A DNA stretch of 64,000 nt. It comes from Chitinophagales bacterium. Its GTDB lineage: Bacteria; Bacteroidota; Bacteroidia; Chitinophagales; LD1. The notes below the pieces were generated by a model that was given only the letters and a program-made list of their open reading frames with translations, did not search any database and had not been told where the DNA came from. Location of the stretch: NCBI GenBank assembly GCA_016787045.1, contig JAEUVA010000010.1, forward strand, positions 36,531-100,530, in the 5' to 3' direction. Of this stretch, positions 1-9,823 are shown piece after piece (positions within the stretch are counted from its first letter, which is position 1; each line of letters opens with the position of its first letter). The position numbers and the translations under genes are program-made.

Positions 1-1
1 A

Positions 2-208
2 GGCGAAGACCGTGAATGGCTTGTGCAGTTTTGCAAAAGTGAACTTCAAAAAACGCATTGCGATTATTTTGTATTCGGTCACCGGCATTTACCGTTAGAC
101 ATTTCCCTGCCGGGAGGCAGCCGTTACATAAATACCGGAGACTGGCTTACGCACTATAGCTATGCGGTGTTTGATGGAGATAAATTGGAGTTGAAGTATT
201 ATAGCTAA
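2..208 (+). CDS. lpxH: UDP-2,3-diacylglucosamine diphosphatase, C-terminal part
   Basis: The last ~68 codons of a gene that starts before the window. The visible part contains FGHRHLPLDI, then a Y-x-NTGDW motif and a closing YAVFDGDKLEL stretch, which is how Bacteroidota LpxH-like calcineurin-family phosphoesterases end. The GHRH histidines would be metal ligands. LpxH removes UMP from UDP-2,3-diacylglucosamine to give lipid X in lipid A synthesis, at the cytoplasmic face of the inner membrane. The frame is open from base 2 and stops at 206-208 (TAA). The catalytic N-terminal half is not visible, so another family member cannot be excluded. Confidence 0.8.
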   Translation, partial: GEDREWLVQFCKSELQKTHCDYFVFGHRHLPLDISLPGGSRYINTGDWLTHYSYAVFDGDKLELKYYS

Positions 209-252
209 GCCCCATCTATTACATTTAGTACTGTTATGCATAGCAAATACAG

Positions 253-585
253 CTAACAAGTAGAGCACATGCCTTTATCAGATAATGCCTTACCACAATA
301 TGGGCAGTATTTGTATGAAGGTACATCGCATTCATCGCTCATTATTATCATAGACTTAATGATGTATTTAATACCCAATAAAAACAGATATGTGAATGCA
401 AACTGCTGCAATTTTCCCTCACCATAAATAACTGAAACAACGAGAGAAAAAATAAACATCCATTGCCACTTGCCCCTAAGTTTCCATACAAATGCGAGCG
501 AAACAAAAAAGGCAATCACTCTTAGCACTTCCATAGTAATAAAATTACAAAAGTTGTTTTTAGTAAACACCATTGCAAAGAGCAT
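253..585 (-). CDS. Small membrane protein with C-terminal zinc ribbon
   Basis: Hypothetical protein of up to 110 residues; a later start at MEVLRV (base 534) would give 93. It has two or three hydrophobic segments (around residues 20-35, 42-52 and 62-80) and ends in CPYCG...CSTC, two CxxC knuckles typical of a zinc ribbon. The ribbon in the expected C-terminal place is the main reason to believe the ORF. It converges with the lpxH end and lies downstream of tRNA-Cys on the same strand. I do not recognise a named family; function unknown. Confidence 0.55.
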   Translation of the reverse strand: MLFAMVFTKNNFCNFITMEVLRVIAFFVSLAFVWKLRGKWQWMFIFSLVVSVIYGEGKLQQFAFTYLFLLGIKYIIKSMIIMSDECDVPSYKYCPYCGKALSDKGMCSTC

Positions 586-673
586 ATTTTGCTTGAAACA
601 CTTTGGTTGTGCTTCTAACGCTCAGCATAAAAAAAATGCTCAAACCGTTAATCAGTTTGAGCATTGTAAAGTG

Positions 674-744
674 AGGTCGGAAGCGGATTTGAACCGCTGT
701 ACGAGCTTTTGCAGAGCTCTGCCTAACCTCTCGGCCATCCGACC
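674..744 (-). tRNA. tRNA-Cys (GCA)
   Basis: Read on the minus strand, a 71-nt cloverleaf begins GGTCGGA and ends TCCGACC plus a discriminator base. The anticodon arm is GAGCT-CTGCAAA-AGCTC with anticodon GCA. The T arm (AGCGG-TTCAAAT-CCGCT) and D arm are intact. CCA is not encoded, as usual in this phylum. Confidence 0.95.
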
Positions 745-810
745 CTACGGAGGGGCAGCAAATGTAATCAGGTTTGTATAACCTCAAAACAATTTCATAC
801 AGCCGCATAA

Positions 811-839
811 AAAAGCCCGAGGCATATCCCCGGGCTTTT
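811..839 (-). terminator. Terminator of the HU gene
   Basis: AAAAGCCCG and CGGGCTTTT arms around a 10-nt loop, with A/T runs on both sides, about 20 nt after the HU stop codon. The T run suits the minus strand, but the element is nearly symmetric. Confidence 0.8.
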
Positions 840-859
840 CTAAACTAAAAAGCACAACA

Positions 860-1135
860 CTACTTGTTTACTTTCTTAGCTAACTCGGCACCTGCTTTAA
901 ACTTGGCCACTTTTTTGGCTTTAATGTTTATCTCTTTTCCGGTTTGTGGGTTGCGGCCTTTACGGGCAGAGCGCTTGCTTACAGAAAAAGTTCCGAAGCC
1001 CACCAATGTTACTTTTCCGCCTTTTGCTAATGTTCCGGTTACTGCGTTCAGCACGGCATCTAGTGCATCACCTGCCTGGCTTTTGCTCAGCTTGGCATCC
1101 TTCGCAATCTTTTCTACTAATTCGCCTTTGTTCAT
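860..1135 (-). CDS. HU-family DNA-binding protein
   Basis: A 91-residue histone-like HU/IHF family protein, which bends and compacts DNA as a dimer in the nucleoid. It begins [11 protein letters not shown], has the GFGTFSV turn leading into the DNA-binding beta arm, and the [10 protein letters not shown] tip whose proline intercalates between base pairs; it ends in a lysine-rich helix. The open frame extends 21 codons upstream, but the ATG at 1133-1135 gives the exact family length and N-terminus, so I use it. Transcribed alone, with its own terminator downstream. Confidence 0.95.
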   Translation of the reverse strand: MNKGELVEKIAKDAKLSKSQAGDALDAVLNAVTGTLAKGGKVTLVGFGTFSVSKRSARKGRNPQTGKEINIKAKKVAKFKAGAELAKKVNK

Positions 1136-1318
1136 GTGTAAATAATTTTTTGGGTTAGTGAATAATGTGCGGCAAATATATCGGCACAGGTATGCCATGC
1201 AAATACGTTGTGCTGAAAGTGTGGATAATTGCGGGTTTCAGCAGTTTTTCATTTTTTAGAATCGTGAATTTGTTTTGCCAAAAATTACGTTTACTGTAGT
1301 GATCCACATCTCACCGCT

Positions 1319-1516
1319 ATGAAAAAAATCATTCTTCTATTTTCACTACTTACAGGGCTGATAATGATAACTCCATCGTGCAACCGCAATAAAATTGCTT
1401 GCCCTACTTATGCAGATAGCTTTCCGGATCAGAAAAAGAGAAAGAAAAACAAGCCCGATATCCCCAAACCTTCTAAACCCAAAAGTGGAGTTTTGCCAAA
1501 GGGATATGGCAAGTAA
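1319..1516 (+). CDS. Small putative lipoprotein
   Basis: A 65-residue protein with an N-terminal lysine pair, a hydrophobic segment and a lipobox-like TPSC at about residues 18-21, followed by a short Lys/Pro-rich tail. It looks like a small lipoprotein exported by the Sec route. No family recognised. The A-rich stretch over the start (ATGAAAAAAATC) resembles Bacteroidota starts, which often lack a Shine-Dalgarno. Confidence 0.6.
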   Translation: MKKIILLFSLLTGLIMITPSCNRNKIACPTYADSFPDQKKRKKNKPDIPKPSKPKSGVLPKGYGK

Positions 1517-1591
1517 TGCTGCACTGTACCTAACATAAAAATGCACTCCAAGTTGTAGAACATAATTTTTAATGTTGCTCAAAAATCGGTA

Positions 1592-2656
1592 GTGCGCATA
1601 CTTTTTCTTACCCCTTATCCTCGTGGTTCAGCCCCATCGCAGCGGTTTAGGTTTGAGCATTACTACCAAACGCTTACCGATAGTGGTATTTCATTTCACA
1701 CACAATCATTTTTAGATGATAAGGCATGGAGCGTTTTGTATCAACAGGGAATGTTGTTGCAAAAAGCAGCAGCTATCTTTCGTGGTTTTTTGCGGAGAAC
1801 ATTTTGCCTGTTTACACTTACCCGATACGATTTTGTTTTTATACACCGTGAGGCAGCACCCGTTGGTCCGCCAATTTTTGAATGGTGTATGGCTAGAGTG
1901 TTTCGCAAAAAAATTATTTATGATTTTGATGATGCCATTTGGTTGCCCAACGCCTCTGATGCCAACCGATTTGCTTCATCCGTAAAGTATTATCATAAAG
2001 TAGCATCTATATGTAGGTGGGCATGTAAAATATCGGTTGGCAATGATTTTTTGGCCGATTACGCTCGGCAGTTCAATACCAATGTGCAGGTAATGCCAAC
2101 CGTAGTGGATACGGAAAAGGTGTACCGGCAATTGAAAGATCAAGATACGCCTACAGTGGTAGTAGGGTGGACAGGCACCCACTCCACCATTCGGTTTTTA
2201 GAGCCATTGCTACCGCTGGTATTAAAGGTATGCCACGAAACAAACGCACATTTTTTAGTTATAGCAGATAAGAGTCCGGCAATAGACTTTGAAAAATTTG
2301 AATTTGTAAAATGGAAAGAAGAAACAGAAGCAGAAGATGTATTGCGGATGAATATTGGTATTATGCCATTGGGTGAAGATGACTGGAGTAAAGGCAAATG
2401 CGGATTTAAGGCCATACAATACATGGCGCTTGGTATTCCTGCAATTGTTTCACCGGTAGGGGTTAATTCAAAAATTGTTGACCATAACACCAACGGTTTT
2501 CTGTGCAACAACGACCAAGAATGGGAAGCCGCTTTGCGCAAATTGATTGCAGATGCGGCACTCCGTACAGTAATGGGCAAAGCTGCACAACTTAAAATAC
2601 GCACTCAGTATTCAAAACAGGCATGGAGCAATGGGTTTCTGAAACTTTTTTCTTAG
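1592..2656 (+). CDS. Glycosyltransferase, family 1/4-like (GT-B fold)
   Basis: 354 residues, starting at a GTG. The N-terminal half opens with MRILFLTPYPRG and SQRFRFE and contains an acidic FDDAIW stretch, seen in several GT-B enzymes of surface-polysaccharide loci. The C-terminal half has the nucleotide-sugar domain: VGWTGTHS after an interdomain VMPTVVD, and a KCGFKAIQYMALGIP stretch matching the donor-binding E/K-x7-E region of Glycos_transf_1. It should transfer a sugar from an activated donor to a lipid or glycan at the cytoplasmic membrane. Donor and acceptor cannot be told. No other sugar genes are adjacent. Confidence 0.8.
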   Translation: MRILFLTPYPRGSAPSQRFRFEHYYQTLTDSGISFHTQSFLDDKAWSVLYQQGMLLQKAAAIFRGFLRRTFCLFTLTRYDFVFIHREAAPVGPPIFEWCMARVFRKKIIYDFDDAIWLPNASDANRFASSVKYYHKVASICRWACKISVGNDFLADYARQFNTNVQVMPTVVDTEKVYRQLKDQDTPTVVVGWTGTHSTIRFLEPLLPLVLKVCHETNAHFLVIADKSPAIDFEKFEFVKWKEETEAEDVLRMNIGIMPLGEDDWSKGKCGFKAIQYMALGIPAIVSPVGVNSKIVDHNTNGFLCNNDQEWEAALRKLIADAALRTVMGKAAQLKIRTQYSKQAWSNGFLKLFS

Positions 2657-2720
2657 CCGAGCCATTGTACTGCTCATTTGAAGTTGCTTAGCGTTTCGGT
2701 TTAAGGTTTATTTTCGTTCA

Positions 2721-3017
2721 ATGAAAAACCAAACTATGAAGAATGTTTTTGTAATTGCCACAGTGCTTGTGCTATATTCCTGCAATGGTAAGCTACCCGT
2801 AAACAGCAACGAACCCACTGCTCCGGCCCCCAAAGAAACCAACTATCGGGCAGATATGCTTTCCGAAAAAACAGACTATGTATGTGGTATGGAAATGCAC
2901 GATGGCGGAATTGCCGATACAGCGCACTATGAGGGCAAGGTGTATGGATTTTGTCATGAAGACTGTAAAAAAGAATTTTTGAAAGCACCGCAGCAATACC
3001 TCTCGGCTGCTAAATAA
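2721..3017 (+). CDS. YHS-domain lipoprotein
   Basis: 98 residues; a second in-frame ATG at 2736 would give a cleaner signal peptide ending in a YSC lipobox. The mature part holds a YHS domain: YVCGMEMH, then HYEGKVYGFC and HEDCKKEF. The Cys residues of CGM and FCxxxC are the ones proposed to bind metal in this family, found in metal-handling proteins and at the ends of some copper ATPases. Probably a periplasmic lipoprotein. fabH starts 6 nt after its stop, so the two are probably cotranscribed without an obvious functional link. Confidence 0.8.
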   Translation: MKNQTMKNVFVIATVLVLYSCNGKLPVNSNEPTAPAPKETNYRADMLSEKTDYVCGMEMHDGGIADTAHYEGKVYGFCHEDCKKEFLKAPQQYLSAAK

Positions 3018-3023
3018 ACGCAC

Positions 3024-4022
3024 ATGCCAAACAGCAAAATAACCGGAGTGGGAATGTACGTTCCCGAACAGGTGGTAACCAACAAAGACCTCTCAAAGTT
3101 GATGGACACCACCGATGAATGGATAATAGAGCGCACCGGAATAAAAGAGCGCAGGTTTTTTAAAGAAGGCGAAGACACCGTTTCTAAAATGGGTGCCAAC
3201 GCAGCAGAACAAGCGCTGCTGCGTGCAGGTAAAAAACCCGAAGATGTGGACTTTATTGTTTTTGCTACCCTTAGTTCAGACTATAATTTTCCGGGCAGCG
3301 GAGTATTGATGCAACGCAAACTACCCTTTCGTCAAATAGGGGCCTTAGATGTTCGGGCACAATGCTCAGGTTTTATTTATGCCCTAAGTGTAGCCGACCA
3401 GTACATCAAAAGCGGTACATACAAAACCGTTTTAGTGGTAGGCAGCGAGGTGCAAAGCAATGTATTTGAGCTAAGTGACAGAGGCCGTAATATGGCGGTG
3501 ATATTTGGCGATGGTGCCGGAGCGGTGGTGTTAGAAGCCACAGACGAAAAGGACAAAGGAATACTCGGCACTAAGTTACACAGCGATGGGCGCTTTGCCG
3601 AGGAGCTTTATTTAGAGCACCCCGGCAGCAGACGTAAGCAGCGCTACAGCCCCGATATGATTGAGAAAGGAGAGTTGCTGCCCTACATGAATGGTAAATT
3701 GGTTTTTATGAATGCCATTAAATATTTCCCCGAAGTAATTAGAGAAGTATTGACCGAAAGTAATTTGAAAGAAACCGATTTAGACCTGCTTATACCGCAC
3801 CAGGCCAATGCACGCATCACAGCGGCAGTACAAAAAGAAATGAACTTGCCCGATAGCAAAGTGGTGAGTAACATTCATAAGTATGGCAATACTACAGCCG
3901 CCTCTATCCCCATTGCGCTTTGCGAGGCATGGCAAGAAGGCCGCATTAAAGAAGGCGACTTAATCTGCATGGCCGGATTTGGCTCCGGCTTTATGTGGGC
4001 TAGCGCATTAATTCGTTGGTAG
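3024..4022 (+). CDS. fabH: Beta-ketoacyl-ACP synthase III (FabH)
   Basis: 332 residues, the normal length. FabH condenses a short acyl-CoA with malonyl-ACP to start fatty acid synthesis in the cytoplasm. The triad is visible: Cys ~114 in AQCSGF, His ~259 in IPHQANAR and Asn ~289 in KYGNTTAAS. The N-terminus has the [18 protein letters not shown] region typical of FabH, and the C-terminus ends [10 protein letters not shown]. The usual plsX-rpmF neighbours are absent, so this may be one of several FabH-like enzymes, as is common in Bacteroidota. Confidence 0.93.
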   Translation: MPNSKITGVGMYVPEQVVTNKDLSKLMDTTDEWIIERTGIKERRFFKEGEDTVSKMGANAAEQALLRAGKKPEDVDFIVFATLSSDYNFPGSGVLMQRKLPFRQIGALDVRAQCSGFIYALSVADQYIKSGTYKTVLVVGSEVQSNVFELSDRGRNMAVIFGDGAGAVVLEATDEKDKGILGTKLHSDGRFAEELYLEHPGSRRKQRYSPDMIEKGELLPYMNGKLVFMNAIKYFPEVIREVLTESNLKETDLDLLIPHQANARITAAVQKEMNLPDSKVVSNIHKYGNTTAASIPIALCEAWQEGRIKEGDLICMAGFGSGFMWASALIRW

Positions 4023-4183
4023 CCGCCTTTAATACCCAATACCACCATCTTTTTTTGAATGCCATTGAACCTTTTTATAGGGTGTGGTCTAAGCCACGCA
4101 ATCAACTTATTGGCTGTTTAATTATCGGCTATTCTATTCTCAAAAAACGTACTACTTACGCATTCCGAAAACAAAACTCAAGT

Positions 4184-7100
4184 ATGAACTTCAGAATCAT
4201 TTACCTTTTCACTGCAATCCTTTTACTGGCACAAAACAACATCAGCGCGCAGGATCGTTGTGGTACTATGCAGCATTTGCAAATGCTCAAACAACAAGAT
4301 CCAAAGTTGGAGCACACCATGCAAGACATGGAAAATCATGTACAGCAATACGTAGCCAACTGGCAGCCCGATCCTAATCGTGCTGTTATCACCATTCCGG
4401 TAGTGGTACATGTGGTGTACAACACAGCGGCACAGAACATTAGCGATGCGCAAATTCAATCGCAAATTACAGCGCTTAACAACGATTTTCGTAAACTTAA
4501 TACCGACTGGACAAATACACCCTCCGTATGGCAAGGTTTAGTGGCCGATTGCCAGATACAGTTTTGCCTGGCCACGCGCGACCCTAACGGAGCTACCACC
4601 ACAGGTATTATTCGCAAGTCCACCACATCTACTTCGTTTTCTACAAACGATAATGTAAAGTACAACTCCTCTGGCGGAAGCAACGCTTGGCCAGCATCAT
4701 CATATCTTAATTTGTGGGTATGTAATATAAGTGGCTCGGTTTTGGGTTATGCTCAGTTTCCCGGGGGGCCTGCAGCTACAGATGGTGTGGTTATTGACTA
4801 CCAAAATTTTGGAACTACCGGTACGGCTCAGTCGCCATTCAACAAAGGCAGAACAGGTACACATGAAGTAGGACACTGGTTGGGCTTGTATCATATTTGG
4901 GGAGATGATGGTAGCTCTTGCAGTGGCACTGACCAAGTGAGCGATACCCCCAATCAGGCCGATGAAAATTACAATTGCCCGTCATTCCCCACAGTATCTT
5001 GCAGCAATGGCCCCAATGGCGATATGTTTATGAACTACATGGATTATGTAAACGATGCCTGTATGGTAATGTTTACTAATGGACAAAGTGCCCGCATGAA
5101 TGCTTTTTTGGCTTCGGGTGGTTCGCGCTTTTCGCTACAATCATCATTAGGTTGCCAAGGCACAACTACCGCTCCCGTAGCTTCGTTTACGGGAACTCCT
5201 ACCAACGTATGCCCGGGCAGCACAGTTCAGTTCAACAACACTTCTACAGGCACTATTACCTCATACAGTTGGACATTTGCCGGAGGTACACCAGCAACTT
5301 CTACTGCACAAAACCCAACAGTAACCTACAATACTGCAGGTACCTATACGGTTACATTAACGGTGAGTGGCCCTAACGGAAGCAACACCTCTACCCAAAC
5401 CAATTATATTACTGTGGCCGGTGCCACGGCATTACCTTTAGTGCAGGGTTTTGAAGCCACTACTTTTCCACCCGCCAACTGGACTATCACCAATGGCGAT
5501 GGAGCTACTACTTGGGTTCGCACTACAAGCGCCAGCGGTTTTGGTACTTCTACTGCATGTGCGTATGTTAATTGCTACAACTACGCTAACGCTACCAATC
5601 AAAAAGATTGGTTGATTACCCCATCTTACAATTTCAATGGGGTTACCTTAGGAAGAATTAAGTGGGATTATGCTTATGCTGCCTACAACACACAATCTAC
5701 TTATGCAGATTCATTAGCGGTGTATTACTCTACCAATTGTGGCAGCACTTGGAATTTGCTCTGGGTACGGGGTGGCACTGCTCTGGGCACTGCTAATAAC
5801 ACTACTAACCAGTTTGTTCCATCCGCTTCTCAATGGAAGCGCGACTCTGTAGCCCTCAGCAATTTATCAGGGCAAAGCAATGTGCGCTTCGCTTTTGTAA
5901 GCACTAATAAGTATGGTAACAACATGTTTTTAGATAATGTAAACATCTATGCCGTAAACACCGGAGCCACTGCACCTGTTGCCGATTTTGTAGGAACCCC
6001 TACAACGGTTGTTGCCGGCAACTCAGTTACTTTTACTGACTTATCTACCAATTCGCCTACATCATGGAGTTGGCAGTTTCCGGGAGCGGCTACTACAACT
6101 TCTACTCAACAAAACCCTACTATTACATATAATACTCCGGGCACATATAATGTATCGCTCACAGCATCTAACTCCGGTGGCTCAAACAGTGTAACCAAAA
6201 CAGCTTACATTACTGTGATTGCGCAAGGTGGCGGCTCACAAAGCTGCGATACGCTATCTAATTTTGCGGTGAACGATACACTCACTTATTATCAGTATAA
6301 CCCAGCCGGTGGTGCTACGGGCTATGTAACAGGGCACAATAGTTATCAAGACAAAGCATTTGCAGAGTATTATCCTAATGCCACATCTGCACAGGTTACA
6401 GGGGCATTGTTTTTGTTTTCAAAAGCAAAAACGCTCAACCCGGCTACTTCTTCTATTGCCGTAAAGGTTTGGAATGCCAACGGCACAAACAATAAACCGG
6501 GCACTATATTGGCTACGCAAAACGTATTGATAAATTCTATAACCCCACAAGTAACCAATGGGCAGTACACCGCAGTGAACTTTACAACACCGCCCACAGT
6601 TACCGGCAATTTCTACATCGGTTTTGAATTGACTTACTTAACCGGTGATACAGTTGCTATATATTCATCCACCTTTTACTCACCTAACCCCGATAGAGGT
6701 TGGTACCAAGAAAGTGACAATAACTGGTATCCGTTTGATTCGCTTTTTGGCGGTGGTTTTGGAATTGAGATTGCTGCATTTCCAATACTGTGTACTTCTA
6801 GCGGAGGAGGCCCTGTGGCTAACTTTACAGCAACGCCTACTTCGGTTTGTGCCGGTAAATCGGTGTCGTTTACCAGTACTTCCACAGGCAGCCCAACATC
6901 CTACAGCTGGCAGTTTCCGGGCGGTACACCCAGCGTTTCTACTTCTACCAACCCTACGGTTACATACAACAACGCAGGCACATATAATGTAACGCTTACG
7001 GTATCTAGTGCCAGTGGTAATAACACCAAAACCCAAACCGCATTTATTGTAGTGAATGCACTGCCGGATGTAACCGTGAGTGCTACGCCTGTGTCTTGTT

Positions 7101-8881
7101 TTGGTCAAAGCACCGGCTCTGCAACTGCATCAGCCACCGGCTCTTCTCCGTTTACTTATGCATGGAGCGGAGGAGGTAGCGCAGCCACCATTAGCAGCAA
7201 ACCAGCAGGTGCATACTCTGTTACCGTAACCGATAACAAGCAATGTTCTACAAGTGCGGTGGTCAATATATCGCAACCGGTATCTGCTTTAGTAGCGGCA
7301 ACATCGGGTGTAAATGCCAGTTGTAGTTTGCAAAACGGAACTGCTACCGGCTCTGCCACCGGAGGTGCAGGCGGCTATACGTACAGTTGGAATAATGGCG
7401 GCAACACCGAAACTATTGCAAACCTGGGTGCAGGTAACTACACCGTTACAGTTACTGATGCCAACGGTTGTACATCTTCCTCATCTGTGGCTTTAACATC
7501 CAGCACAGTTACTTTTGTAGTGAATCTGAATATCACCAACGCCAGTTGCAGCCAAAACAACGGTGCAGTGGCGGTAGCCGGTTTTGGTAGCCAAACGGGG
7601 ATTACTTACCAGTGGAGCAATGGCGCGAATACCAATTTTGTTTCATCATTGGCTCCCGGTACGTATAGTGTAACCGTAACAAAACCTGACGGATGCACCG
7701 CCAGCGGTACCGCTAACGTGTTGAACGGTGGCAGCAACGTATTGCTCACCCCTAACAGTACCAACGCTGCTTGCGGCAGCGCCAACGGATCAGCAACAGT
7801 AAGCGCAACAGGCGGACAAGTGCCATATACGTATTTATGGAGTACAGGAGCTACTACTACTGTGTTGAACAATGTAGCTGCGGGTAGCTACACAGTTTCA
7901 GTTACCGATGCCAACGGTTGCAGTACATCTACAGTTGCTAATGTAAGCAATGCCAATGCACCAAATGTGGGCATCACTACTATTTCGCCAACCTGTTTTG
8001 GCCAAAGCACAGGTGGTGCAAATGCTGTAGTGAGTTCTGGCACTGCGCCCTATACTTATTTGTGGAGCAATGCGGCCTCTACAGCTAACATCAGTAATGT
8101 GCCGGCAGGCAGCTATATTGTAACCGTAACAGATGCTAACGGTTGTAAGTCAATACAGACAGCCACCATCAATCAACCTTCGGCAATACAAATTGTTCCG
8201 GCTATTACAGCTACTACATGTGGCAGCGCTAATGGAAGTATATCAATAGGTGCTTCGGGGGGCAATGGAAATTACAACATTAGTTGGAGTAATGGCGCTA
8301 CTACGGCACAAATTACCAATCTGGCATCTGGAACTTACGGAGTGACCATTACAGATGGTGCCGGCTGCACAGCTAATCAAACTTATACCGTGGGTAGTAG
8401 TAGCCCGGTTAGTGTAAACGCTACGGTGCAAAGCCCTACATCTCAGGGGGCAGCCAATGGCTCTATCACCGCTACTGCATCTGGCGGAACCCCACCATAT
8501 ACTTACAGTTGGAGCAACGGACAAATAGGAGCTACGGCTACAAGTATCAGTAATGGGGTATATTACGTAACAGTATCTGATGTATCGGGCTGTACGCAGG
8601 TGCAGGAAGTAACCGTTTACGTTAGCTCAGTTAGCGAGACAAACGAATCGCTAAACATTTTACTGTATCCAAATCCCGTAAGCCATGTATTAACTATTGC
8701 CGGAATACCTGCCGGAGAGCGTTTGAATTTAGCTGTTTATGACGCTACAGGCAGATTAGTAGAGGTAAAAAATATTATGGGCGATACTGTGATAAATACT
8801 CAAGAGTGGGCGCAGGGTGTTTACACTGCACAAGTCAAATTGAACAATGCGGTAAAAGTTTACCGTATTGTGAAAAAATAA
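4184..8881 (+). CDS. Secreted M43-type metalloprotease with PKD and SprB repeats and T9SS sorting domain
   Basis: About 1565 residues from the ATG at 4184. That start gives a clear signal peptide ending SAQ; the longer frame from 4016 overlaps fabH and is rejected. Order: propeptide; metalloprotease domain with [11 protein letters not shown] (residues ~227-237) and a following MNYMDY Met-turn, the pappalysin-type pattern; a PKD domain; a cleaved-adhesin/MAM-like region (FPPANWTI); a second PKD; an uncharacterised beta-rich block; a third PKD; seven SprB-type repeats; and a C-terminal domain with YPNPVSHVL and a final YRIVKK, the type-A T9SS sorting signal. It should cross the outer membrane by T9SS and stay on the surface or be released. 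Strong terminator at its end. Substrate unknown. Confidence 0.9.
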   Translation: MNFRIIYLFTAILLLAQNNISAQDRCGTMQHLQMLKQQDPKLEHTMQDMENHVQQYVANWQPDPNRAVITIPVVVHVVYNTAAQNISDAQIQSQITALNNDFRKLNTDWTNTPSVWQGLVADCQIQFCLATRDPNGATTTGIIRKSTTSTSFSTNDNVKYNSSGGSNAWPASSYLNLWVCNISGSVLGYAQFPGGPAATDGVVIDYQNFGTTGTAQSPFNKGRTGTHEVGHWLGLYHIWGDDGSSCSGTDQVSDTPNQADENYNCPSFPTVSCSNGPNGDMFMNYMDYVNDACMVMFTNGQSARMNAFLASGGSRFSLQSSLGCQGTTTAPVASFTGTPTNVCPGSTVQFNNTSTGTITSYSWTFAGGTPATSTAQNPTVTYNTAGTYTVTLTVSGPNGSNTSTQTNYITVAGATALPLVQGFEATTFPPANWTITNGDGATTWVRTTSASGFGTSTACAYVNCYNYANATNQKDWLITPSYNFNGVTLGRIKWDYAYAAYNTQSTYADSLAVYYSTNCGSTWNLLWVRGGTALGTANNTTNQFVPSASQWKRDSVALSNLSGQSNVRFAFVSTNKYGNNMFLDNVNIYAVNTGATAPVADFVGTPTTVVAGNSVTFTDLSTNSPTSWSWQFPGAATTTSTQQNPTITYNTPGTYNVSLTASNSGGSNSVTKTAYITVIAQGGGSQSCDTLSNFAVNDTLTYYQYNPAGGATGYVTGHNSYQDKAFAEYYPNATSAQVTGALFLFSKAKTLNPATSSIAVKVWNANGTNNKPGTILATQNVLINSITPQVTNGQYTAVNFTTPPTVTGNFYIGFELTYLTGDTVAIYSSTFYSPNPDRGWYQESDNNWYPFDSLFGGGFGIEIAAFPILCTSSGGGPVANFTATPTSVCAGKSVSFTSTSTGSPTSYSWQFPGGTPSVSTSTNPTVTYNNAGTYNVTLTVSSASGNNTKTQTAFIVVNALPDVTVSATPVSCFGQSTGSATASATGSSPFTYAWSGGGSAATISSKPAGAYSVTVTDNKQCSTSAVVNISQPVSALVAATSGVNASCSLQNGTATGSATGGAGGYTYSWNNGGNTETIANLGAGNYTVTVTDANGCTSSSSVALTSSTVTFVVNLNITNASCSQNNGAVAVAGFGSQTGITYQWSNGANTNFVSSLAPGTYSVTVTKPDGCTASGTANVLNGGSNVLLTPNSTNAACGSANGSATVSATGGQVPYTYLWSTGATTTVLNNVAAGSYTVSVTDANGCSTSTVANVSNANAPNVGITTISPTCFGQSTGGANAVVSSGTAPYTYLWSNAASTANISNVPAGSYIVTVTDANGCKSIQTATINQPSAIQIVPAITATTCGSANGSISIGASGGNGNYNISWSNGATTAQITNLASGTYGVTITDGAGCTANQTYTVGSSSPVSVNATVQSPTSQGAANGSITATASGGTPPYTYSWSNGQIGATATSISNGVYYVTVSDVSGCTQVQEVTVYVSSVSETNESLNILLYPNPVSHVLTIAGIPAGERLNLAVYDATGRLVEVKNIMGDTVINTQEWAQGVYTAQVKLNNAVKVYRIVKK
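7066..8610 (+). repeat. Seven tandem SprB-type protein repeats
   Basis: Within the M43 protease gene, seven consecutive units of about 70 codons. Each has a cysteine after ~10 residues (SCFGQ, ASCSLQ, ACGSAN and so on), a central YTY.WS.G motif and a closing [13 protein letters not shown] strand. The copies differ at many positions, so the array is old and not a recent DNA expansion. SprB repeats occur in the gliding adhesin SprB and in other long T9SS cargo proteins. Confidence 0.85.
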
Positions 8882-8901
8882 GCAGCGCTTAATCTTTTTT
8901 T

Positions 8902-8942
8902 AAAGCGGAGGTAACCGACAAGGTTATCTCCGCTTTGTTTTT
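8902..8942 (+). terminator. Bidirectional terminator between the protease gene and tag
   Basis: A 15-bp stem (AAAGCGGAGGTAACC / GGTTATCTCCGCTTT, one G-T wobble) with a 5-nt loop and a T run after it; a T run on the minus strand also lies just upstream. The tag stop codon (8924-8926) is inside the right arm, so the hairpin serves both convergent genes with almost no spare sequence. Confidence 0.85.
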
Positions 8943-9523
8943 TTGTGGCAAGTATTCAAGTGATCATCTACCAAACCCATAGCTTGCATAAATGCATAGC
9001 AGATGGTGCTGCCGCGAAATTTGAAACCCCGCTTGCCCATATCTTTGCTCATGGCATCTGAGATGGCGGAAGTTGGTTTTATGTCGCCAGGTTTAACAAT
9101 AGCGTTTATCTGCGGTTTGTTCCCTACAAATTGCCATACATAATTGGAGAAAGAGCCAAACTCTTTTTGAATTTCTATAAAGCGCTGAGCATTGTTTACA
9201 GCTGCCCGTATTTTTAGTTGATTACGGATAATACCGGCATCCAGCATTAGCGTTTGAATTTTTTGCTCATCAAATTGGGCTACTTTTTTCACCTCAAAAC
9301 CGGCAAATGCCTGGCGAAAGTTTTCGCGCTTTTTCAAAATAGTGAGCCAGCTTAAGCCGGCCTGAAAACTTTCCAAAATCAAAAATTCAAATAATTTTTT
9401 GTCATCATGAACGGGTTGCCCCCACTCCTCATCGTGGTATTTTATGTAGAGCGGATCATTTAAACACCAGTGGCAGCGGATTGGGTTTTTTGCACTTTCT
9501 TTTGTTTTAGCAATTTCGGGCAT
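8924..9523 (-). CDS. tag: DNA-3-methyladenine glycosylase I
   Basis: 199 residues. Tag excises 3-methyladenine from alkylated DNA, starting base-excision repair in the cytoplasm. Visible hallmarks: RCHWC at the start and HLNTCH near the end, supplying the Cys/His zinc ligands; YHDEEWG; ESFQAGLSWLTIL; and GFKFRGSTICYAFMQA with the family's conserved helix. Length and order match the family. A short Lys/Arg tail reaches into the terminator hairpin. A second alkylation-repair gene (AlkB family) lies at 52.3 kb but is not linked. Confidence 0.93.
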   Translation of the reverse strand: MPEIAKTKESAKNPIRCHWCLNDPLYIKYHDEEWGQPVHDDKKLFEFLILESFQAGLSWLTILKKRENFRQAFAGFEVKKVAQFDEQKIQTLMLDAGIIRNQLKIRAAVNNAQRFIEIQKEFGSFSNYVWQFVGNKPQINAIVKPGDIKPTSAISDAMSKDMGKRGFKFRGSTICYAFMQAMGLVDDHLNTCHKKTKRR

Positions 9524-9574
9524 GATGTTAGATTTGTAGAATAAATATTTTTAAAACCAATAAAAACCAAATTT

Positions 9575-9787
9575 ATGAAATTGAAATTTTTTGCCCTGAC
9601 TGCAGTTACTGCGTTGTTGTTTACCGGTATGTCTTCTTGTGTGCGTTGTGTAGTGTGTAAGGATAAAGACAAGGAAACTAAGTTTAAAGTTTGCGATAAA
9701 GATTATGACAAAGAAGATGTAGATGATGCCATAGAATTCCAAGAGAATTTGGGCAACAAGTGCAGTGCTACTCAAGAGATATACTAA
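9575..9787 (+). CDS. Small putative lipoprotein
   Basis: 70 residues: a Lys-start signal peptide, a lipobox-like MSSC around residues 19-22, then a short mature part with CVVC and a very charged Lys/Asp-rich region. No recognised family. It is divergent from tag. A TAGATTTG at 9529-9536 fits the Bacteroidota -7 consensus TAnnTTTG and could be its promoter, although the nearest TTTG upstream is somewhat too far away. A clear terminator follows, supporting a real transcript. Confidence 0.6.
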   Translation: MKLKFFALTAVTALLFTGMSSCVRCVVCKDKDKETKFKVCDKDYDKEDVDDAIEFQENLGNKCSATQEIY

Positions 9788-9790
9788 AAC

Positions 9791-9821
9791 AAAAAGCCCC
9801 GTTTCAACACGGGGCTTTTTT
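9791..9821 (+). terminator. Bidirectional terminator
   Basis: AAAAAGCCCCG and CGGGGCTTTTT arms around a TTTCAACA loop, between a convergent small-lipoprotein gene and lpxD. Works on paper in both directions. Confidence 0.88.
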
Positions 9822-9823
9822 CA

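Noticed and set aside
470..808. Open frames on both strands across tRNA-Cys
   Set aside because: They read through the tRNA gene and have no signal or domain features.
4016..4183. N-terminal extension of the M43 protease frame over the fabH end
   Set aside because: It overlaps the fabH stop, has no signal-peptide features, and the ATG at 4184 gives a normal signal peptide.
6680..7108. Minus-strand open frames inside the repeat-rich secreted-protein genes
   Set aside because: They are by-products of Thr/Ser/Gly-rich repeat codons; the plus frame holds continuous domains.
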